NCBI RefSeq assembly: GCF_020991365.1
Contig: NZ_JAJLRA010000009.1
Span: 124,001-188,000, forward strand
Direction: 5' to 3'
DNA from: Streptacidiphilus sp. ASG 303
Lineage (GTDB): Bacteria; Actinomycetota; Actinomycetes; Streptomycetales; Streptomycetaceae
Length of the DNA stretch: 64,000 nt
The notes below the pieces were generated by a model. The model made no database searches, was not told where the DNA came from, and saw only the letters and a program-made list of their open reading frames with translations. Of the stretch, positions 26,010 to 35,300 are shown piece by piece (position 1 is the stretch's first letter; each line of letters begins with the position of its first letter). Position numbers and translations under genes: made by a program.

Positions 26010-28559
26010 TCAGCCCTCCGCGCCCCCGTCCAGGGTGAACCAGACGGCGGTGCCCTCGCCCGGCGCGCTCTCCAGCCAGAGCACCCCTCCGTGGCGCTCC
26101 ACGATGCGCCGGACGACGGCCAGGCCCACACCCGACCCGCCGCCCCGCTCGGTGCGCCGGTGCAGCCTGCGGAAGAGCTGGAAGACCTCCTCGTGCTGGT
26201 CGGCGGGGATGCCGATGCCGTTGTCGCGGACGACGACGGCGGGCACGGGGCCGTCGCCGCCGGGCGGCACGGCGCTCCCGGCGGCGACCTCGACGGTGCG
26301 CGGTCCGGTGTCGGACGCGTACTTGGCGGCGTTGACGAGGAGGTTGACCAGGACCTCCCGCAGGCGGGCGGGGTCCGCGGAGACGACGGGCAGCGGGCCC
26401 GGCCGCAGCACCGCGACCTCCCGCTCCGCCAGGCGGCCCCCGGCGACCTCCAGGGCCTCGTCGAGCAGGGTGTCCAGGGCGGTCCGCTCGCGCTGGAGGC
26501 CGACGCGGCCCAGGCGGGAGAAGTGGAGGAGCGAGTCGAGCAGGCCGTCCATGCGGGCGGCGAGCCGCTGCACGGTGTCCAGCCGGCGGCGGGTGGCCGC
26601 GTCCAGGTCGGGGCCCGCGTCCTCCACGATGAAGGCGGAGGCGTTGGAGATGCCGCGCAGCGGCTCCTTCAGGTCGTGGGCGGCGGCGTGCGCGAAGGAG
26701 TTGAGGTCCTCGTTGATGCGGCGCAGCTCCTCGTTGAGCTGGGAGAGCTCGGAGGCGCGGCGCAGCAGCAGGTCCGAGAGGGTGCGCCACAGCTGGTGGG
26801 CCGCGGCCCGGTCCTCGGCGGTCCAGGGCAGGCTGCGGCCGCGGACGGTGGCGCGGAAGACCGCGGTGGAGCCGCGCGGGGTGAGGCGCTCGCCGCGGGG
26901 GCCGAGGCGGACCGGGCGGGCCGGGTCGGCGGCCCAGTCCCGGGAGGTGGGCCACTCGCGGCGCCACCAGGCGAGGACGTCGCCCTCGCCGGTGAGGGGG
27001 ACGAGGAGCAGACCCGCCGGCAGGCCGCCGTCCTGCGCGGCCGGGCGGGACGGGGGCACGGGCGCGGATGCGGCGGGAGCGGTGGTCGTGCCGTGCGCGG
27101 CGGCGTCCTGCGTGGCGGCCGGGGCGGCTGCGTCCTGCGTGGCGCCCGGCGCGGCGGCGCCCGGGGCGGCCGGCCGGTCCGGGGCCGGGGCCGGGGTGCC
27201 CGCGGCCGCCCGGTCCTGCTCCGCGAGGGTCTCCGGGAGGCGGTCGGTGCACCAGACCGTCCCGGCGGGCAGTCCCGCGGCGAGCCGGGGCAGCAGGGGG
27301 GCCAGGGCCGGGGGCGGCTCGGCTCCCCCGGCCGCCGCGGTGCCGCCGCGCAGCAGGAGCACGCCGTCGGCCGCGGCCAGCTCCGGCAGGCCGGGCGTCT
27401 CCATGAGGCTGCCCGCGAGGTCGTCGGTGATCCGGCCGGCCAGGCCGGCGAGGACGGACCGGCTGCGCGCCAACGTCTCGGACTGGCTGCGCTCGTCGAG
27501 GGCGGCCAGTTGGAGCGAGAGGGCGGTGCCGAAGAACTCGCAGGCGGCCCGCAGCTCCGGGGAGAGCCGGTTCGGGGTGTCGCCGTGGCAGGCGATCAGC
27601 CCCCACAGGCGCCCCTCGCGCAGCAGGGAGACGGACATCGAGGAGGTGACACCGATGTTCCGGAGGTACTCCAGGTGGTAGCCCGAGACCGTGCGCAGGA
27701 CGGATCCCGACAGGTCCAGCGGCTGCCCCGTGGCCGGCCGCACCGGCGGGTGGAGGCCGACGGTGGGGTCGTCGACGTCGGCGATGACCCGGATCCAGTT
27801 GCGCGTGTACAGGCGGCGGGCCTGCGGCGGGATGTCGCTGGCGGGGAACCACAGGCCGAGCCACGGCTCGCGGCCCTCCGCGATCTCCTCGGCGACCACC
27901 TCGCCGGGGCCGTCCTCGCCGTCGAAGCGGTACGCGACCACCCGGTCGTACCCGGTCAGGGCCCGCACCTCGCGCACCGCGGCCCGGCAGCACTCGGCCG
28001 CGGTGGCGGCGCCCTGGAGGCGGCGCAGCGCCCGGCGGACGCCCGGGTAGAAGTCCTGGAAGGCGAAGGGCGCGCCCGCGGTCCGCGGTTCGAACTCCAG
28101 GACCAGCAGGTCGTCGGTGCGGTGGACCGTCACGTCGAAGAGGCGGGGGCGGCCGTCGACGGTCACGGTCATGGGCAGCAGCCCTCCCCCGGCGGGGTCG
28201 GTCTCCGCGGCCTCCCGTGCCTGCGCCCACTGCTCCGCCCCGAGCAGGCGGGCGGCCCCGGTGCCGACCAGGTCCTGCGCCTCGGCCCCGAGCAGGTCGC
28301 CGGTGTTGAGGGCGGCGGTGTCCACCACGCCGTCGGCGGCGCGGACGGCGAGCAGGGTGCCGTAGGACTGGACGCCCCCCAGGAGGTGGATGGGCTCGCG
28401 GACGCACGCGCCGAGGTCGAACGCGTCGGACACCTGGCGCTCGGCCTCCACCGCGCGCTCCGACAGCCAGTCGTACCGCGGGCGGCGGTCCTGCGCCTCC
28501 GGCCGGCCGCCCGGGGCCGGGGGCCCGTCCTGTCCCGTCGACGGGACCCGCTCGGCCAT
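26010..28559 (-). CDS. bphP: Bacteriophytochrome sensor histidine kinase
   Basis: Red/far-red photoreceptor kinase, 849 residues, in the order PAS (about 40-160), GAF (170-330), PHY-like (340-590) and histidine kinase. Cys52 in ACVREPIHLLGG is at the biliverdin attachment position. The GAF domain carries the chromophore motif PASDIPPQAR (near 239-248) and SGYHLEYLRN with the conserved His; WGLIACHG follows. Phospho-acceptor His628 lies in AAAHDLKEPLRGISN, then the N-box NLLVNAAKYAS, DNGIGIP and GSGVGLAVV. A Pro/Ala low-complexity insert is seen in the PHY region (about 455-500). ATG 28559 follows GGGAGGAG. The heme oxygenase gene upstream would supply biliverdin. Confidence 0.96.
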   Translation of the reverse strand: MAERVPSTGQDGPPAPGGRPEAQDRRPRYDWLSERAVEAERQVSDAFDLGACVREPIHLLGGVQSYGTLLAVRAADGVVDTAALNTGDLLGAEAQDLVGTGAARLLGAEQWAQAREAAETDPAGGGLLPMTVTVDGRPRLFDVTVHRTDDLLVLEFEPRTAGAPFAFQDFYPGVRRALRRLQGAATAAECCRAAVREVRALTGYDRVVAYRFDGEDGPGEVVAEEIAEGREPWLGLWFPASDIPPQARRLYTRNWIRVIADVDDPTVGLHPPVRPATGQPLDLSGSVLRTVSGYHLEYLRNIGVTSSMSVSLLREGRLWGLIACHGDTPNRLSPELRAACEFFGTALSLQLAALDERSQSETLARSRSVLAGLAGRITDDLAGSLMETPGLPELAAADGVLLLRGGTAAAGGAEPPPALAPLLPRLAAGLPAGTVWCTDRLPETLAEQDRAAAGTPAPAPDRPAAPGAAAPGATQDAAAPAATQDAAAHGTTTAPAASAPVPPSRPAAQDGGLPAGLLLVPLTGEGDVLAWWRREWPTSRDWAADPARPVRLGPRGERLTPRGSTAVFRATVRGRSLPWTAEDRAAAHQLWRTLSDLLLRRASELSQLNEELRRINEDLNSFAHAAAHDLKEPLRGISNASAFIVEDAGPDLDAATRRRLDTVQRLAARMDGLLDSLLHFSRLGRVGLQRERTALDTLLDEALEVAGGRLAEREVAVLRPGPLPVVSADPARLREVLVNLLVNAAKYASDTGPRTVEVAAGSAVPPGGDGPVPAVVVRDNGIGIPADQHEEVFQLFRRLHRRTERGGGSGVGLAVVRRIVERHGGVLWLESAPGEGTAVWFTLDGGAEG

Positions 28560-28699
28560 GCCCGGCTCCTCCCGGTGGGGCCGGCCGCGGTGGGGCGGGC
28601 CGGTCCTTCTGTCGCTGTGCGTCGCCCCCCTTGCATCGTCCCACCTGCGGGGACGCTGCGCCGACCGGTCCCCGGGGGCGGGGGGAACCGGCGGTGCCG

Positions 28700-29413
28700 T
28701 CAGACGCGCGCCGGGAAGAGCGCGGCGAGGCCGGCGAGGACGGCGCCGTTGAACGCGAAGGCGTCGCAGCACTCCGCCGCGACCCGGCGCCGCTCCGCCT
28801 CCCCGAGGGGGAGGCCGTCGAGCAGCCCGCGGTACTCCCGCCGGAAGGCGGGCGTGCTGCCGATCCGCTCGAAGACGTAGAAGCGGACCCCGTCGCCCCC
28901 GGCGTCGAGGCCCCAGGTCCGCTCGGCGGTGCGGCGGACCACCTGCCCGCCGGCGAGGTCGCCCAGGTAGCGGGTGTAGTGGTGGGCGACGTACCCGGCG
29001 GGCCAGTGCGCGGCGACCTCCGCGATCCGCGCGGCGTAGCGCCGGGTGGCCGGCAGGGCCGAGGCGCGGGCGCGCCAGTCCTCCCCCGCCAGGTGCCGCA
29101 GGTCCCGCTCGAGCTCCGGGACCCGCTCCAGCTCCGGCCGTACGAACGGTCCCGCCACGGGGTCGTCCGCGAGGCGGGCGGCCCCGTCCTCCAGGGCGCG
29201 GTACACGAACCACAGCTGCTCGGTGTAGCGGGCGTAGGCGTCGAGGCCGAGCCGCCCGCCCAGCAGGTCGCCCATGAACGGCGACTCCTCGGCCTCGGTG
29301 TGGGCGGCGCGGGTGGCGGTGCGCAGGGCTTCGGAGAAGGGGCCGGGCGGGAGGTCGGGTACGGGACCGGGTGCGGGGCCGGGCGGGAGGTCGGGTATGA
29401 GGTCGGACGGCAA
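28700..29413 (-). CDS. Biliverdin-producing heme oxygenase
   Basis: A 237-residue heme oxygenase that cleaves heme to biliverdin, CO and iron. The proximal heme ligand is His38 in ATRAAHTEAEESPFMGDLL. The distal helix with its Gly pair is YTRYLGDLAGGQVV, and FYVFERIG is also typical. A Pro-rich lead with a repeated DLPPGPxP unit precedes the domain. TTG 29413 is proposed as the start because AGGAG at 29419-29423 is five bases upstream and no ATG/GTG fits in frame. It is 140 bp upstream of the phytochrome gene on the same strand, so it should make the chromophore; iron release from heme is another possible role. Confidence 0.94.
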   Translation of the reverse strand: MPSDLIPDLPPGPAPGPVPDLPPGPFSEALRTATRAAHTEAEESPFMGDLLGGRLGLDAYARYTEQLWFVYRALEDGAARLADDPVAGPFVRPELERVPELERDLRHLAGEDWRARASALPATRRYAARIAEVAAHWPAGYVAHHYTRYLGDLAGGQVVRRTAERTWGLDAGGDGVRFYVFERIGSTPAFRREYRGLLDGLPLGEAERRRVAAECCDAFAFNGAVLAGLAALFPARV

Positions 29414-29549
29414 GGGGGCTCCTGGGTCGGGGGCGCGGGAGGCATGTCCGCAGGTGGTCGCGCGCCTCAGCCTGCCCGTTCCCGCCCCCGGCACACGTGG
29501 CGCACGGCACGTCGCGGCCCGGAGCGCGGGCTCCGGCGGACGCGGACGG

Positions 29550-29590
29550 CCCGCGGCCCCGACCGGCAAGGCTCCGGTCGGGGCCGCGGG
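29550..29590 (-). terminator. Perfect 17-bp hairpin terminator
   Basis: Arms 29550-29566 and 29574-29590 are fully complementary with a 7-base loop. The hairpin lies 20 bp beyond the stop of the leftward PRC-barrel gene. Confidence 0.88.
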
Positions 29591-29610
29591 AGTCCGCAGC
29601 GGTGGCCGCG

Positions 29611-29958
29611 TCAGCGGTGGCCGCCGTAGTACTGGCCGTACTGCTGGTGGTAGCCGGAGTCCACGGCGTGCTTGTCCTTGTCGTACTCCGGCGCGTTCTT
29701 GATCTCGTCCTTGGTGCGCGAGACGTAGACGGTGCGCTCGTTGGCGTCGATGCTGGAGACGGTGCCGGCGGGCAGCAGGACGTGCTTGCCGAAGATCCAC
29801 GGGCCGGTGTCGACGACGAGGTACTGGCCGTCGACCTCCTCGCTCGCCTTGTCGACCTTGCCGATGTGGCCGTCGGTGGCCTCGACGCGGTAGCCGACGA
29901 GGTCCACGCCCGCCGTGTAGCCGCTGTCCGCGCCGTAGCCCCACATGGTCTCGCTCAT
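29611..29958 (-). CDS. PRC-barrel domain protein
   Basis: A 115-residue small soluble protein. A PRC-barrel occupies residues about 15-80: DLVGYRVEATDGHIGKVDKASEEV, then GQYLVVDTGPWIFGKHVLLPAG and ANERTVYVSRTKDEIKNAPEY. The C-terminus is Tyr/Gln/His-rich (YHQQYGQYYGGH). Such proteins are abundant stress-associated proteins in streptomycetes, commonly under SigB-like control; the upstream minus-strand sequence ggggtagcggc near 30032 resembles a GGGTA -10, but no matching -35 is clear. ATG 29958 follows AAGGA. It forms its own unit with a strong terminator. Exact function unknown. Confidence 0.9.
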   Translation of the reverse strand: MSETMWGYGADSGYTAGVDLVGYRVEATDGHIGKVDKASEEVDGQYLVVDTGPWIFGKHVLLPAGTVSSIDANERTVYVSRTKDEIKNAPEYDKDKHAVDSGYHQQYGQYYGGHR

Positions 29959-30218
29959 GTCCGCAGTCCTTCCGCAGTGTCGGAGTGCCGGGACGGGATC
30001 GCCGTCCGCACTTCTCTCCGGGGCAGCCGCTACCCCGGGATCCCGCGGGCAGTCATCCCGTCCTGCGCGGGAATCGGGCGGCACCGCTCCCGAGCAGGGC
30101 GTTGCCGGGGAAAGGTTTCTGACGCCCCGCCACCTCCCCCGCCGGCGGGCCGGGTCACCGGCGCGCGTACAACCTTTCGGGACGGGGCGTGTCTTCTCCG
30201 GTGACGGAGGGGGACGCC

Positions 30219-31718
30219 ATGGGGCGCAGGACCACGGCCGGCGGGACCGCCGGAGCCGCGCTCGCCGCCGGGATGCTCGTCCTGGCCGCCTGCGCCGCGG
30301 GCGGGGGCGGCGGGCCGGGCGGCGGTGGTGCGGCGGGCGGCGGCGGTGCGGCGGGCCCGGCCCGCGGGGGCGGGCGGCCGGTGCCGTCGGCCGCGGCCCG
30401 GCCCGCCGCGCGCCCGGCGGTGGACTTCGACGGCGACGGGTACGGCGACGTGGCGGTGGGCGCGGGCGACGGCACGGTGCGCGGGCGGGAGCGGGCCGGG
30501 GGCGTGGTGGTGCTCCGGGGCTCCGCACGCGGCCTGGCGCGTCCCGTCGTCGTCACCCGCGACAGCCCCGGCGTGCCCGGTCCGGTGCGGGCCGACGAGG
30601 GCTTCGGCGGCACCGTGGGCGCGGGCGACCTGGACGGCGACGGGCGGACCGACCTGGTGGTCTCGGCCGGCCGGGGAGGGCCCGTGGTGCTCTGGGGCGG
30701 CCCGCGGGGGCTGTCCGGCGGCACGGCGCTGCGGATGCCCGCGGGCGGCTCGGCCGCCGCCCTGGCGGTCGCGGACACCGACGGGGACGGGCACCGCGAC
30801 GTCGTCCTGCTGGGCACCTCCGCCGTCACGACGGCCCCGGGTCCGGACACGGTGTCGGTACTCCACGGGCCGGTCCGCCGCTCAGGCGCGTCCGGCCGGG
30901 TGCGGACGCTGGCGCTGCGGGCCGACCGGCGCGACGGGATCACGGGCGGCGCGCTCGCCGCCGGGGACCTGGTGGGCGACCGGCGTGCGGAGGTGGTGGT
31001 GGCCGGCTTCACGCGCGAGGACTCGGGCGACCTGTCCGCCCCCGGCGCCTGGGTGCTGGCCGAGGACGCCCGCAGCCTGCACCGTGTGCTGCGCCTGTCC
31101 GGGGGCAGCACGGCGGCGGTCGGCGACGTCGACGGGGACGGCCGTGCCGACCTGGCGCTCGGCGACCCGGACGCCGGGGAGGGGGCGGGCCGTCTGGTGG
31201 TCCGGTACGGGGGCGCCCGCGGCCTGCGGCCCGGGGGGACCGGGGTCACGCAGCGGACACCGGGCGTCCCCGGGCCGGTGCCGGGCGCCGACGCCGCGCA
31301 CTTCGGGCACGCCGTGGCCGTGCGCGACACCGACGGGGACGGCCGGGCCGAGGTCGCCGTGGGCGTGCCCGACGACGGCGGCCCCGGACCGGCGCGCACC
31401 GGCGTCGTGCTCCTCCTCCGCGGGGGGCCGCACGGACTGTCCGTGCGGGGCGTGCGGGAGGTCGTGTCCGGCCGGCCGGCGCCCGAGGGCGTCCAGGAGG
31501 TGTTCGGCGGCACCGTGCTCCTCGCGGACGTGACGGGGGACGGCCGGGCCGAACTGCTCACCGCCGCGACCGGCGCCGACGACGGCCACGGGGTGCTGCA
31601 CGTCTCCTGCGCGGCCCGGCCGGGTCCGTGCCCGGCGGCGGCCGCCGTCGGGCGCGCCGGCCTGCGGGGACTGCCCGCCGCCGACGCCTTCGGTTTCGGC
31701 GGCGCCCTGGCGGGCTAG
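30219..31718 (+). CDS. FG-GAP repeat lipoprotein (integrin-alpha-like beta-propeller)
   Basis: A 499-residue surface lipoprotein. The signal peptide ends in the lipobox LAAC near residue 24, followed by a Gly/Ala-rich spacer. The mature part has about seven calcium-loop repeats of the DxDGDGxxDxxxG type: DFDGDGYGDVAVG, DLDGDGRTDLVVS, DTDGDGHRDVVLL, DVDGDGRADLALG, DTDGDGRAEVAVG and two weaker ones. These predict a seven-bladed propeller closed by FGFGGAL. Proteins of this kind bind ligands or partners outside the cell; no enzyme site was noticed. ATG 30219 follows GGAGG by eight bases. Confidence 0.9.
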   Translation: MGRRTTAGGTAGAALAAGMLVLAACAAGGGGGPGGGGAAGGGGAAGPARGGGRPVPSAAARPAARPAVDFDGDGYGDVAVGAGDGTVRGRERAGGVVVLRGSARGLARPVVVTRDSPGVPGPVRADEGFGGTVGAGDLDGDGRTDLVVSAGRGGPVVLWGGPRGLSGGTALRMPAGGSAAALAVADTDGDGHRDVVLLGTSAVTTAPGPDTVSVLHGPVRRSGASGRVRTLALRADRRDGITGGALAAGDLVGDRRAEVVVAGFTREDSGDLSAPGAWVLAEDARSLHRVLRLSGGSTAAVGDVDGDGRADLALGDPDAGEGAGRLVVRYGGARGLRPGGTGVTQRTPGVPGPVPGADAAHFGHAVAVRDTDGDGRAEVAVGVPDDGGPGPARTGVVLLLRGGPHGLSVRGVREVVSGRPAPEGVQEVFGGTVLLADVTGDGRAELLTAATGADDGHGVLHVSCAARPGPCPAAAAVGRAGLRGLPAADAFGFGGALAG

Positions 31719-31834
31719 GACCTGTCCGTCGGTCCGGCCGGGCCCTCCCCGGGCGCAGCGGGTGCCGGGGCACGCGACGGTGCTTCCGCTCGGCCGGGTC
31801 GGCACCCGCACCGGGCCGGGGGAGGCTCCTCACG

Positions 31835-32072
31835 ATGCCGCAACGAACCGACACGCCTCCCACGTGGGACGAGCGTGCACGGCTGGTCACCTTCCTGGAC
31901 CACGCCCGTGACACCGCGCGGGCCACGTGTGAGGGCGTGCCCCCGAGGACGCCCGCAAGGCCCCGCTCCCGGGTTCGCCGCTGATGACGCTGTGCGGGTT
32001 GGTCAGCCGTCTGCGCCGGGCCGAGTCCTACCGGTGGCAGGTGGTGTTCCTGGGCGAGGAGTTCGCGGGGCC
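31835..32072 (+). pseudogene. Remnant of a DinB-like (DUF664) protein gene
   Basis: The frame from ATG 31835 reads TPPTWDERARLVTFLDHARDTAR, a typical DinB/DUF664 N-terminus. The family continuation EDARKAPLPGSPLMTLCGLV and RWQVVFLGEE is in another frame. A one-base loss in the C run at 31940-31944 explains the shift. Similarity stops near 32072, so about 80 of some 170 residues remain and the C-terminus is gone. Immediately after, homology switches to an unrelated gene fragment on the other strand. A sequencing error could explain the frameshift but not the truncation. Confidence 0.8.
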
Positions 32073-32081
32073 GCTCGCCGG

Positions 32082-32215
32082 GCCGACTGCCGGGCGGCCC
32101 CCGGCGCGGCGCGATGGGGGCCCACGGCACCCCGCGGGCGCGGAGCCGGTCGCCCCGGGTCTGCAGGCCCGCGTCGACCTGGGCGCTCACCGAGGAGGCG
32201 ATGCGGGGCAGGAGC
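32082..32215 (-). pseudogene. Fragment of a ClpX-type zinc-finger protein gene (degenerate copy of 40471-40602)
   Basis: Read leftward, this stretch encodes [20 protein letters not shown] and [13 protein letters not shown], closely matching the C-terminal part of the intact gene at 40443-40814. At DNA level, 32082-32215 and 40471-40602 align with only scattered substitutions and a few small indels, in the same orientation. The start, the zinc finger and the true end are missing. It abuts the DinB remnant, forming a chimeric scar. Confidence 0.85.
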
Positions 32216-32280
32216 ACCTCGGGCGCGTCCGGCGCCGGCGGCCGGGAGGCGGGTCCGGGCCCGGCCCCCGGCCGCACGGG

Positions 32281-32311
32281 GAAGGGCCCCCGCCGACGGC
32301 GGGGACCCTTC
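32281..32311 (-). terminator. Hairpin terminator after first S8 peptidase gene
   Basis: GAAGGG-CCCCGCC pairs with GGCGGGG-CCCTTC with one C/A mismatch inside and a 3-base loop. It lies about 38 bp past the stop of the leftward gene ending at 32349. Confidence 0.8.
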
Positions 32312-32348
32312 CTGTTCGTCGCTGCCGGCTGGCGCCGTCAGGACCTGC

Positions 32349-35300
32349 TCACTGCTCGGCCCTCGTCAGGTACGCGTCGATGATCGTCTCGGTGACGGTG
32401 TTGCCCTGCCGGTCGGCCGCCTCGGCCTTGAACGAGACGCTGCCGCCCGCCCTGGGGTTGGTGACCTCGACGGCGCCGTCGTGCACGGCGGCCTTCTGCC
32501 AGCCGGCACCCCTGTCGTACGAGACCCACACCTCGAGGGACTTCAGGTTCCGCCCCTCGGCGGATCCCTCGACGGTGACCGGGACCCGCAGCCTCGTCCG
32601 CTCCCGGGCCGTGCTGTCCAGGGAGAGCTCGGGCGTGAAGCGCACGACGGAGGCGGGGATCCGGGTGATGCCCGGCGCGTAGGCGGAGGAGAACGTCCAG
32701 GACGCGGTCATGGTCGTGGAGACGTGCGCCACCGCTCCGCGGGTGACGGTGGCGGTCAGCCGGTAGTCGGCCCGCTCGTCGGGCGCCACGTAGAAGTAGT
32801 CGAAGGGGTAGATGCTCCGGTAGACGAGCTGTCCGTTGCGGTAGAAGGTCGTCAGCGCGCTGTCGTACGGCGCGTTGTTGTCGCCGAAGTCCCCGCTGCC
32901 GTCCGAGAACAGCGGGATCGCGCCGAGCAGCGCCTCACCGTTGCGGAGCAGCCCGGAGCCGTCCGGGAGGGAGGGCCCGAAGACACCCACGTTGAACGTG
33001 TGCCGGTAGGAGTGCCCCGGCTGGAACGCCTGGTCGGACCAGACGTAGCTGCTCTCGTAGGAGTCGTGGGCGTCCACCTGGTCGAAGACCAGCGTCCAGG
33101 GGGTGTCGGCCGACAGCAGGTGCAGGGTGGTCGCGTGAGGGAGGGGGCGGGCCTCACCGAGACCGCTGCCGCCCTCCGTGACCGGGGTGACGAAGCCGGT
33201 CCTGCCCTCGGCCGGCGCACCCATCCTCAGCCTGACGTCGGAGAAGTCCCGGGGAGCGGGGTGGTCGGCGAAACCGGTCAGGTACGTGTCGCCCTTCGGC
33301 CGGTACACCAGGGCGTAGTCGTCGTGCCCCTCGGCGCCGGTGGAGAAGGCGAGCGAGAGCTGCTGGTTCAGGGTGTCCCCGGGGTACGCCTTCGGGCCGA
33401 CGTGAGCGGTGTGGAACTTGCCGAGGTTCGCGGTGAAGAGTCCGAAGCGGGTGAAGGTCCCGTCGGGCAGGTCGACGCCCGCGCTGATGTACCCGAAGGT
33501 CGGCTGCGCGGTCCGGTCCGGCACGGTGACGTCGATCGCCTTGGCGGTGCGCGCGTCCAGCGTCACCGTGGTGTCCTCGGTGACGTCCAGGTTGGGCCGG
33601 TTGAACCAGTCGGCGCCCTGGCTGTACGAACCCTCCGGGTCCACACGGACCATGCTGTTCAGGAAGTAGCGCCCCTTGGGGACGCGCACCGAGTGCGTCT
33701 CCCCTCCCAGGGCGATGTCGTTGCCCCGAAGCGGACCGGTCAGCGCCTGCAGGTACGCGTCCCAGGAGGCGGCGGGGCTGCCGCCGCGGTCCAGGGGTTC
33801 CACGGTGACGGTGTAGTGCTCCGACTCACGGTCCACGGCGAACACGGTGCCGACGGTCTGGCCGTCGCCGGTGGCGGTGACCCGTCCGGTGAAGGTACCG
33901 ACCGCGTCGCCCCCGAGCCGGGTGTCGGCGGTGACCTTCACGGTGGCCTCGCCCTGCGCCGGGACGGTGACCCGGGCGTCGGTGGTGAACATCCCGGCGG
34001 GCGCGGGGCCGCCGTCGGGCCCGGTGGCGTCCACGGCCAGGTCGAGGGTGACCGGCGTGCTGCCCAGGTTGCGGTAGGTGAGGTCCCGGACGAGCGGCTG
34101 GTCGTCGGTGTGCGGCCACTGGGCGAGGCCGAAGGGGATCGAGGTCTGGCGGGCGACGACGGTCTGCTTGATCGCCTTCCGCAGGTCGACCCGGCCGGAT
34201 CCCTGCTGGAACGGCCCGTACGCACCCGGCGTGGTCGACGCGACGAGTGCCTGCTTGATGTCGTCGCCGGTCCAGTCGGGGTGCTGCTGGGCGAGGATGG
34301 CGGCCGCGCCCGCGACGTGCGGGGTGGCCATGGAGGTGCCGCTCAGCGCCACGTACCCGTCCGCGACCGGCGTACCGGCGCCGGCCATCAGGCTGTCGTG
34401 CGCGGCCGCGGCTCCGATGGCCACACCGGGCGCCGTGATGTCCGGCTTGATCGCGCCGCCGGCGGCCCGGGGGCCGGTGCTGGAGAAGGGTGCCAGCACG
34501 TCCTGCTTGTCGACGGCGCCGACGGTGAGGGCGGCGTCGGCGCTGCCGGGCGTGTTGATCGTGCCGGGCCCGCCTTCACCGGTGTTGCCGGCCGCCACGA
34601 CGAAGAGCGTCCCGCTCTCGGCCGACAGCCTGTCGACGGCCTCCTCCATCGGGTCGGTCTCGGGAGTGTCGTAGCTGCCGAGGCTGAGGTTGGCGACGTC
34701 CGCCTTCTCCGCCGCCGCCCACTCCATGCCCGCGATGATCTGGGACATGCTGCCGCTGCCGTTGTCGTCGAGGACCTTGCCGGCGAGGATCCGGGCTCCC
34801 GGCGCCACGCCCCGGTACTTGCCGCCGGACTTCGCCCCGGTACCGGCCGCGATGGACGCGACGTGCGTCCCGTGGCCGTACCGGTCCACGGTGTCGGGCG
34901 ACTGGGAGAAGTTGCGCTCGGCCACGACCTGGCCGGCCAGGTCGGGGTGGGTGGTGTCCACCCCGGTGTCGAGGACGGCGATGCGCGTACCGGTGCCGTC
35001 GAAGCCGGCCGCCCACGCCTCGGGGCCGCCGATCTGCGGCACGCTCTTGTCCAGGGAGGCGTGGACGACGGCGTCGAGCCACACCGAGGCGATGCCGGGC
35101 GCCGCCGTGCGGCCGGCGTCGCCGGCCGTCCCCCTGGTGACGGCGGACCACAGGTCCGCGGTCCCGTTCGCGGGTGCGGCGACGGCGTCGGCGTCGATGC
35201 TGCTCAACGTCCGCTCGACCTCGGCGCCGGCGGTGGCGCGCAGCGCCGTCCTGGCCGCCGGGCGTGCCGCGTCGTACATCACGATGAGCCGCAGGTCCCT

